64,000 bases of DNA, taken from positions 186,001 to 250,000 of the forward strand of contig NZ_JACRTD010000003.1 in the NCBI RefSeq assembly GCF_014385085.1. Direction: 5' to 3'. Numbering within the stretch: the stretch's first letter is position 1; every line of letters starts with the position of its first letter. Made by a program: the position numbers and the translations under genes. Under the pieces are notes generated by a model. That model was given only the letters and a program-made list of their open reading frames with translations. It was not told the origin of the DNA and did no database searches. This document shows positions 58,764-64,000 of this stretch, piece after piece. The DNA comes from Youxingia wuxianensis. Its GTDB lineage: Bacteria > Bacillota > Clostridia > Oscillospirales > Ruminococcaceae.

Positions 58764-59060
58764 ATGTTTCATAAAAAGAAAAGGCGCAGAGAAGAGGAGA
58801 TATCTTTTGGAGATAGGTTGTCCGGCGTACTTCAATTGCCGGTTAATGTGGTGGAAGGACTTCCTCAAATGGAAGTGATGGGAAACAAAGAAGCGGTTAT
58901 TGAAGGCTGTGACGGCGTGTTGGAATATAATGAAAACGTGGTGCGGCTGAGCACAGGAAAACTGGTGATTAAATTTATGGGCCGGGGACTAATTTTAAAA
59001 TGTATGACGGATACCGGCGTTATTGTTACAGGATATATCACTTCGATTGAATTTTCCTAA
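58764..59060 (+). CDS. yqfC: sporulation protein YqfC
   Basis: The 98-residue protein belongs to the YabP/YqfC family. It shows the same beta-rich pattern as YabP (QLPVNVVEGLPQMEVMGNKEAVIEGC and TGVIVTGYITSIEF). YqfC and YqfD are linked to sporulation in Bacillus and always occur together. A GACGGAGG site precedes the ATG. It is followed by yqfD after 14 bases. Confidence 0.93.
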   Translation: MFHKKKRRREEEISFGDRLSGVLQLPVNVVEGLPQMEVMGNKEAVIEGCDGVLEYNENVVRLSTGKLVIKFMGRGLILKCMTDTGVIVTGYITSIEFS

Positions 59061-59074
59061 AAGAAGGTGGCGCT

Positions 59075-60292
59075 GTGTATATCGTAAAATTGCTTCGATT
59101 TCTCAAAGGTTATGTAAAATTTGACGCGATTTCCGGGAATATCGAACGCTTTATCAATATCTGTGTAAAGAACTGTGTTTCCCTCTGGGGATGCAGAAAG
59201 GAAGAGGAACATTTAACCGGTTTTACGACAGTAAGCGGATATAAAAAAATGCATCGATATGCCCGACGGACCCAGGTGCGGCTAAGAGTGAAAGAACGCC
59301 GGGGTCTGCCATTTTATATTCATCGATATCGTAAACGCATCGGTATTTTGGCAGGTGCGTTATGTTTTGTGCTGTTTTTAGGAATTATGTCGAATTTTGT
59401 CTGGGTAATTCAGATAGAAGGTAATGAACGGCTAAGCTCGCAGCAGCTGATAAACGCTTTGAAAGAGGCGGGAGTAAGCCGCGGAACGTTAAAAAGCTCT
59501 ATTGATAATGAACAGGTGGCCCAGACTCTTATGATAAAAGTGGATGATCTGGCTTGGATATCAGTAAATGTTCGGGGAACTACGGTGTTTTTACGGGTTC
59601 GGGAAAGGACGATGCCGCCTCAGAAGATAGATACCAATGTGCCGGCGAATGTGGTGGCCGCCCAAGACGGACAGATTCGACATATGGAAGTGTATGACGG
59701 TACTCCCGTTTTAAAGGTGGGGGACGCGGTGCGCAAAGGGGAAATTATTGTCAGCGGAATCAACGAGGACCGGTGGGGGCTTACTCATATTCTCCGGGCC
59801 AACGCTAAGGTGACCGCTTATGTGCCTCAGACGCTGGAGGTGGAGATTCCCTTAACCCAAACTCATTGTTCCAGTGCGGGAAAAATAATAAAACGAAAAT
59901 ATTTGAATATATTTGGTGCCCAAATTCCACTATTTATCTATAGCGGGATTGAAGAACCGTATAAATTGGAAAAACGGGAGTTTTACCCTCAGGTGATGGG
60001 CGTCTCCATGCCTTTTACCGTGACCCGGGAGAACTATATTTTAACGGTGGAAACCAAGGAACGAATTTCCGAGGATACGGCACTGAAATTAGGAAAAAAG
60101 CAGCTTGCTTTGTTAGAAAAACAGAAACTGAACGGGGAAATTATTTCCTTTGATGTGAAGGCGCGTACAGAAGAAGAAAAGGTAATTTTGACCGGAGAGT
60201 ATATTGTGGAGATGGATATTGCCAAGCAGGTGGAGTTTTCTGTCTTTGATACCAAGGATGAAAAAGGAAAGTTTGAAAAGAGCGGATATTGA
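59075..60292 (+). CDS. yqfD: sporulation protein YqfD
   Basis: The 405-residue protein has an N-terminal soluble part (about 1-85), one membrane helix (about 90-115; IGILAGALCFVLFLGIMSNF) and a C-terminal outside domain that begins with a POTRA/FtsQ-like VIQIEGNERLSSQQLINALKEAG. This is the known YqfD layout. The GTG start is preceded by AAGAAGGTGG. It is the second gene of the yqfC-recO cluster; the next, phoH, has its own promoter. Confidence 0.92.
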   Translation: MYIVKLLRFLKGYVKFDAISGNIERFINICVKNCVSLWGCRKEEEHLTGFTTVSGYKKMHRYARRTQVRLRVKERRGLPFYIHRYRKRIGILAGALCFVLFLGIMSNFVWVIQIEGNERLSSQQLINALKEAGVSRGTLKSSIDNEQVAQTLMIKVDDLAWISVNVRGTTVFLRVRERTMPPQKIDTNVPANVVAAQDGQIRHMEVYDGTPVLKVGDAVRKGEIIVSGINEDRWGLTHILRANAKVTAYVPQTLEVEIPLTQTHCSSAGKIIKRKYLNIFGAQIPLFIYSGIEEPYKLEKREFYPQVMGVSMPFTVTRENYILTVETKERISEDTALKLGKKQLALLEKQKLNGEIISFDVKARTEEEKVILTGEYIVEMDIAKQVEFSVFDTKDEKGKFEKSGY

Positions 60293-60338
60293 TACAACAA
60301 AATACATAAAAAATTCATAAAAAACTGTGGAAAATTAC

Positions 60339-60367
60339 TTGTTTATTGTGTTGCTATTTGGTATAAT
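60339..60367 (+). promoter_or_regulatory. sigma-A-type promoter for phoH-ybeY-dgkA-era
   Basis: TTGTTT (60339-60344), a 17-base spacer and a perfect TATAAT (60362-60367), about 67 bases before phoH. Confidence 0.7.
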
Positions 60368-60433
60368 ATGTAATAGTTGTAAATAGCCCTTTTTTGCAAA
60401 GGGAATTTGTATAAAGAGAAAGAAGTAAAAAGG

Positions 60434-61402
60434 ATGATAGAACAGCTTGTTAATATTGACCGGATGGAACATGCCCTGGCGTTGTTTGGGAGCTTTGATG
60501 AAAATGTCCGGTTGATCGAGCAGGAGTATAACGTGACCGTGACCTGCCGCGGCACAGAGATTAAGGTATTCGGAGATGAGCAAGGAGTATCCCTGGCGGT
60601 GCGCGCTATCACAGGGCTTCTTTCTCTTATTAATAAAGGGGAAGCGATTACCGAACAGAATGTGCGTTATGTTATGTCTATGGTCAGGGAAGGTACGGAA
60701 GAGAAAGTAGCTTCTTTGGCGGATGACGTTATCTGTATTACCACTACCGGAAAACCGTTAAAAGCCAAAACTTTAGGGCAAAAAAAATATATCCAGGCGA
60801 TCAAGGACAATACCATTGTTTTTGGCGTAGGGCCGGCGGGCACCGGAAAAACTTATTTGGCCGTAGCTATGGCGGTGCGGGCGTTCCGTGCTCACGAGGT
60901 GAACCGGATTATTTTAACGCGTCCGGCGGTGGAGGCAGGCGAAAAACTTGGCTTTTTGCCAGGGGATTTGCAAAATAAAGTAGATCCTTACCTGCGCCCG
61001 CTCTATGATGCTTTGTTTGATATGCTGGGGGCGGAGAATTATCAGAAATATGTAGAGCGGGGGAATATTGAAGTTGCTCCGCTGGCGTATATGCGGGGGC
61101 GCACATTGGATGACTCATTTATCATTTTAGATGAGGCGCAGAACACCACTCCGGAACAGATGAAGATGTTTTTAACCCGTCTTGGGTTCAATTCGAAAGC
61201 GGTAATTACCGGAGATGTTACTCAAATTGATCTTCCGGACAGCAAACGTTCGGGGCTGGTGGAAGCAGTAAAAATACTGAAAAACGTAGAAGATATCGCA
61301 ACCATTTATTTTACAGAAAAAGATGTGGTCCGGCATCGGTTGGTGCAGGCGATTATTAAGGCATATGAGAAATATTTTGAGGAGGGTAAACGTAACAGAT
61401 GA
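60434..61402 (+). CDS. phoH: PhoH family ATPase
   Basis: The 322-residue ATPase has the KH-like N-terminal region (DENVRLIEQEYNVTV) and a RecA-like core with Walker A FGVGPAGTGKTYLAV and Walker B FIILDEAQNTTPEQMKMFLTR. PhoH/YbeZ proteins work with YbeY in ribosome RNA maturation, which fits the adjacent ybeY. ATG 60434 begins the family's typical IEQLVNIDRMEHALALFG stretch; a TTG at 60407 with a nearby AAAGGGA is an alternative. It overlaps ybeY by four bases. Confidence 0.94.
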   Translation: MIEQLVNIDRMEHALALFGSFDENVRLIEQEYNVTVTCRGTEIKVFGDEQGVSLAVRAITGLLSLINKGEAITEQNVRYVMSMVREGTEEKVASLADDVICITTTGKPLKAKTLGQKKYIQAIKDNTIVFGVGPAGTGKTYLAVAMAVRAFRAHEVNRIILTRPAVEAGEKLGFLPGDLQNKVDPYLRPLYDALFDMLGAENYQKYVERGNIEVAPLAYMRGRTLDDSFIILDEAQNTTPEQMKMFLTRLGFNSKAVITGDVTQIDLPDSKRSGLVEAVKILKNVEDIATIYFTEKDVVRHRLVQAIIKAYEKYFEEGKRNR

Positions 61403-61908
61403 ATGAAAGTTTGAAAGTATTGATTTCCAACCGGCAAAAAGATGTAAAAATCCCAAGCGGAATGCGGCTGCTGATTCGCCGTTGTTGTCATGCGGTTTTG
61501 CTCTCTGAGAATTTCCATCAAAATGCAGAAGTAAGCGTTAGCTTTGTAAATAACGAACAGATTCGAGAACTGAACAACGAATACCGTCAGAAGGACGCTC
61601 CGACGGACGTACTATCCTTTCCTCTTGGGCAAGATGGGGTATATGATAAAAATATGGAAACCGGCGCTATCATGCTGGGGGACATTGTTATCTCCGTTGA
61701 AAAAGCCATAGAACAAGCGAAGATTTACGGCCACTCCCTTCAGCGGGAAATCGGCTTTTTAACAGTACATTCCATGCTGCATCTGCTGGGGTATGATCAT
61801 GAAAAGGGCGGATTGGAAACTTTGCGGATGCGGGAGAAGGAAGAAGAAGTACTTACCAAGCTGGGACTGCAAAGAGACGCCAGCTACGTATTGGATGTCA
61901 ATGAATAA
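61399..61908 (+). CDS. ybeY: endoribonuclease YbeY
   Basis: The 169-residue metal-dependent enzyme helps mature 16S rRNA. The zinc motif HSMLHLLGYDHEK (HxxxHxxGxxH) is intact near residue 126, and the substrate region shows NDEYRQKDAPTDVLSFPLG-like sequence. The start overlaps phoH. The C terminus overlaps dgkA by eight bases, so the three genes are translated as a unit. Confidence 0.96.
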   Translation: MNESLKVLISNRQKDVKIPSGMRLLIRRCCHAVLLSENFHQNAEVSVSFVNNEQIRELNNEYRQKDAPTDVLSFPLGQDGVYDKNMETGAIMLGDIVISVEKAIEQAKIYGHSLQREIGFLTVHSMLHLLGYDHEKGGLETLRMREKEEEVLTKLGLQRDASYVLDVNE

Positions 61909-62395
61909 TAAGCTGAAGAGGCTGATAAACAGCTTTCGGTACGCTTTTCATGGAATAGGAAGCTGTATCCGGTACGAACGCAATTTTCGAATTCATATGG
62001 TGATTGCCCTTTATGTGATAGCTGCCGCTGTGGCAATGCAGGTTTCTAGGGTAGAGTTTTGCGTATTGGTGCTGACCATTGGAAATGTGCTGGTGATGGA
62101 GATGCTCAATACTGCCGTCGAAAAGACGGTGGACCTTTCCAAAACCGGAATTAATCATACAGCGAAAATCGCCAAAGATGTGGCTGCGGGAGCAGTGCTT
62201 GTAAGCGCTATAATCAGTATTGTCATCGGTGCTGCGCTGCTGTTGCGTTGGGACAGGCTGTTAACGCTGCTGGGGGTATTGACGGCGGGACCATTTTTCT
62301 GGATTGCCCTGGTGATTTCTGCTGTTTTAGCTGTTTGTTTTATTTTTGCGTTTCCTGATTTGGAGGAGCGCACTGTGAAAAAGGAGAGAGAATGA
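61901..62395 (+). CDS. dgkA: diacylglycerol/undecaprenol kinase DgkA-like with C-terminal membrane helix pair
   Basis: The 164-residue integral membrane kinase has the core signature NFRIHMVIALYVIAAAVAMQ, VLVMEMLNTAVEKTVDL and KIAKDVAAGAVLVSAII. Gram-positive members phosphorylate undecaprenol. ATG 61901, just inside the end of ybeY with TTGGA eight bases upstream, is preferred over 61895. It is a little longer than usual and ends in two additional hydrophobic segments (LLTLLGVLTAGPFFWIALVI). It overlaps era by four bases. Confidence 0.92.
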   Translation: MNNKLKRLINSFRYAFHGIGSCIRYERNFRIHMVIALYVIAAAVAMQVSRVEFCVLVLTIGNVLVMEMLNTAVEKTVDLSKTGINHTAKIAKDVAAGAVLVSAIISIVIGAALLLRWDRLLTLLGVLTAGPFFWIALVISAVLAVCFIFAFPDLEERTVKKERE

Positions 62396-63303
62396 AATAT
62401 ACTGAACCAACGTATGATACAAAATCTGCATTTGTAGCTATTGTAGGGCGGCCGAATGTGGGAAAGTCCAGCCTGCTGAACAGTATGGTAGGGGAAAAGG
62501 TGGCGATTGTTTCCAATAAACCCCAGACCACCAGAAACCGAATTACCGGAGTATTGACAAAAGACAGCACTCAGTTTGTATTTATTGATACTCCGGGTCT
62601 GCATAAGCCTCGTACAAAGTTAAGCGAATACATGGTAAAACAGGTAACAGACAGCGTTGCGGATGTGGATGTGGCAGTGCTGGTGACGGAACCTACGGGG
62701 GAAATTACCAAGGCGGAAATGGATTTGATAGAATCTTTTAAATCCATGAGACTGCCTGCGATTTTAGCGATAAATAAGATAGATACCCTTTCCCGGAAAG
62801 AATTAATGATGCCCAAAATGCAAGCGTTTTCCCAGCAGTTTGAGTTTGAAGCGCTCATTCCCATCTCTGCGCTTACTGGATATGGGGTAGAGACTATTTT
62901 AGATGAATTGGATAAGTTTGCGTCTTCGTCTCCTTTCTTTTTTGAGGAGGACACCCTTACCGATCAACCGGAGAGAGTAATTGTTGCGGAAATCGTACGG
63001 GAAAAGCTCCTTCGCAATATGCGGGATGAGATCCCCCATGGAACAGCTGTTTCTGTGGAAAGTATGAAGGAGAGGGAAAACAGCGATATCATAGATATTG
63101 AGGTGCAGATCTACTGTGAAAAAGATTCGCACAAAGGCATGATTATTGGCAAAGGCGGCGCCATGCTTAAGAAGGTGGCCTCCCAGGCCAGGGAAGATAT
63201 GGAGAGCTTCTTAGGGTGTAAGGTCAATCTTCAGTGCTGGGTAAAAGTTCGGGAGGATTGGCGCAACCGGGAAAATATATTGAAATCCTTTGGTTACAAT
63301 TAA
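62392..63303 (+). CDS. era: GTPase Era
   Basis: The 303-residue GTPase assists 30S subunit assembly and binds 16S rRNA. G motifs are GRPNVGKSS (G1), the switch region NRITGV, FIDTPGLHKP (G3), NKIDT (G4) and ISALTG (G5). The C-terminal KH domain has MIIGKGGAMLKKVASQ. It overlaps dgkA by four bases. Its position before a yqzL-like gene and recO is the standard Firmicute order. Confidence 0.97.
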   Translation: MKYTEPTYDTKSAFVAIVGRPNVGKSSLLNSMVGEKVAIVSNKPQTTRNRITGVLTKDSTQFVFIDTPGLHKPRTKLSEYMVKQVTDSVADVDVAVLVTEPTGEITKAEMDLIESFKSMRLPAILAINKIDTLSRKELMMPKMQAFSQQFEFEALIPISALTGYGVETILDELDKFASSSPFFFEEDTLTDQPERVIVAEIVREKLLRNMRDEIPHGTAVSVESMKERENSDIIDIEVQIYCEKDSHKGMIIGKGGAMLKKVASQAREDMESFLGCKVNLQCWVKVREDWRNRENILKSFGYN

Positions 63304-63406
63304 TGTTGCGAAAAGGCATCGTCAATTTATTTCATTTGTCAAGCTGTAAATAGTGGAAGGTATGAGATACATTACCACTGATATTGATAGTCACGGAGGA
63401 AAAAAT

Positions 63407-63421
63407 ATGACTACTAAGTAA
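63407..63421 (+). CDS. possible four-codon minigene upstream of the yqzL-like gene
   Basis: ATG ACT ACT AAG TAA follows a good CGGAGGA site (63394-63400) by six bases. It ends 19 bases before the next start. It may be a leader peptide or chance; there is no further support. Confidence 0.3.
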   Translation: MTTK

Positions 63422-63440
63422 GTTTTACGGAGGCAGTCAT

Positions 63441-63608
63441 ATGGAAAAGAAAAATGAAATGAATGCATATAATATTTTTTTGAACTCCGGTAAGGTAGAA
63501 GACTATCTAAACTATGTGAATATAAAAAAGAATGAACCCCAGTCCCCTTACAGGGACGACACAGGAGAAAACAGTGCATATAACGACGGATGGTATCGTG
63601 CTACGTGA
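63441..63608 (+). CDS. YqzL-like small protein
   Basis: The 55-residue protein is encoded exactly where Bacillus has yqzL, between era and recO. Its stretch AYNIFLNSGKVEDYLNYVNI resembles the YqzL pattern of a tryptophan- or tyrosine-led short helix followed by G-x-[IV]-x-x-YL. ACGGAGG lies seven bases before the ATG. It overlaps the start of recO by 35 bases in another frame. Function is not known. Confidence 0.7.
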   Translation: MEKKNEMNAYNIFLNSGKVEDYLNYVNIKKNEPQSPYRDDTGENSAYNDGWYRAT

Positions 63609-64000
63609 GCGCGCGATTGAGGATGAAGACAGTATTTTAACGCTGCTGACAAAAGATCGGGGCGTAATAAGCGCTTATGCACGGGGAGCCAGGAAGCTAA
63701 GAGGAAACCTTCGGGTTTCCAGCGAGCTTCTAAGCTACTCGTGCTTTGTGTTGTTTTCAAATAAAGAAAAATATTCCGTTGATAAAGCTGATTTAAATAA
63801 TGTGTTTATGAAAGTACGAGGGGACATATTGAAACTGTCGCTGGCCTCCTACTTATGCCAGCTGACGGGGGAAGTAGCCCCCAGGGAAGAAAATGCGCAG
63901 GAATATCTGCGGCTGCTCCTGAACAGCTTATATTTTTTGGACAGTGATAAACGTACCTGTGAGTTTATCAAGCCTTTGTATGAGCTGCGGATAATGACTA
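63574..64000 (+). CDS. recO: DNA repair protein RecO, N-terminal part (continues beyond window)
   Basis: The frame starts at GTG 63574, six bases after AGGAG, and runs to the window edge, giving about 142 residues. The start MHITTDGIVLRERAIEDEDS and the segment ILTLLTKDRGVISAYARGARK match the OB-fold of RecO, which anneals single strands in the RecFOR pathway. The sequence continues with LRGNLRVSSELLSYS. Position after era and the yqzL-like gene supports it. It is cut by the window. Confidence 0.92.
   Translation, partial: MHITTDGIVLRERAIEDEDSILTLLTKDRGVISAYARGARKLRGNLRVSSELLSYSCFVLFSNKEKYSVDKADLNNVFMKVRGDILKLSLASYLCQLTGEVAPREENAQEYLRLLLNSLYFLDSDKRTCEFIKPLYELRIMT

Noticed and set aside
58668..58868. 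N-terminal extension of the YlbJ-like protein
   Set aside because: It would overlap yqfC and the divergent promoter region. The family start and ribosome site are at the TTG at 58667.
1..64000. tRNA, rRNA, CRISPR, insertion sequences or phage genes
   Set aside because: I looked for the T-loop motif, spaced repeats, transposase motifs and terminal repeats and found none that hold up by eye. A tRNA-scan or repeat search could still find something small.

Overview
The window is a gene-dense chromosomal segment of an anaerobic, spore-forming Firmicute of class Clostridia. The evidence is the sporulation genes yabP, yabQ, ylbJ, yqfC and yqfD in their usual neighbourhoods, an IspH-ribosomal protein S1 fusion, two [FeFe]-hydrogenase-type proteins, a bifunctional AdhE, and an indolepyruvate:ferredoxin oxidoreductase operon. 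Base composition looks even throughout (by eye, mid-40s to high-40s percent G+C). I saw no rRNA, tRNA, CRISPR array, insertion sequence, prophage or integrase. The family is uncertain; gut-type Eubacteriales are the best guess.

Layout. 1-8744: the end of an acyl-CoA synthetase, a membrane pseudokinase with PASTA repeats, a sugar isomerase-like TIM barrel, a divergent dnaD/dnaI-like primosome pair, a PHP phosphoesterase, malic enzyme, and two small uncharacterised genes. 8857-12641: sbcD-sbcC. 12704-20300: a redox block. AdhE sits behind two Rex-type operators. It is followed by a thioredoxin-like [2Fe-2S] protein, a PAS-containing sensory [FeFe] hydrogenase, a SpoIIE-type phosphatase, a group B-type [FeFe] hydrogenase and a tiny Cys-rich protein. 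20364-24316: an orphan rbsD, an RpiR regulator, a flavoprotein, cmk and plsC. 24313-33967: ispH-rpsA fusion, recJ, rel, dtd, a metallo-hydrolase, hemZ and a zinc-ribbon protein. 34155-36056: an EamA transporter, a small membrane protein, and mtnN on the minus strand.

36196-41345 matches the Bacillus yabM-yabN-yabO-yabP-yabQ-divIC-yabR order, with an HU gene inserted and a sigma-E-like promoter before yabP. 41398-46244: an amidohydrolase, a fumarase alpha subunit without its beta subunit, hpf, a zinc-ribbon membrane protein, and mnmA behind a structured, unidentified leader RNA. 46280-48908 (minus): a four-gene operon of a DUF5685-like protein, a J-domain protein with a Cys-rich tail, and two membrane proteins. 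49273-53981: paaK-iorA-iorB-ACT for aromatic 2-oxoacid fermentation, behind tandem promoters and a perfect palindromic operator, then ybaK. 54423-58667 (minus): ylbJ, a small Cys motif protein, and a large GHL10-like/amidase_3 envelope protein. 58764-64000: yqfC-yqfD-phoH-ybeY-dgkA-era-yqzL-like-recO (partial), the conserved order but without yqfF (pgpH) or cdd.

The strongest points for a second look are the pseudokinase, the AdhE/Rex plus sensory-hydrogenase block, the mnmA leader, the operator-promoter overlaps before recJ and paaK, and the Cys-rich J-domain operon. Most intergenic gaps are under 250 bases. The only longer one (48909-49272) holds tandem promoters and an operator. Many start codons were moved to internal ATG, GTG or TTG codons because the Shine-Dalgarno sequence lies there.
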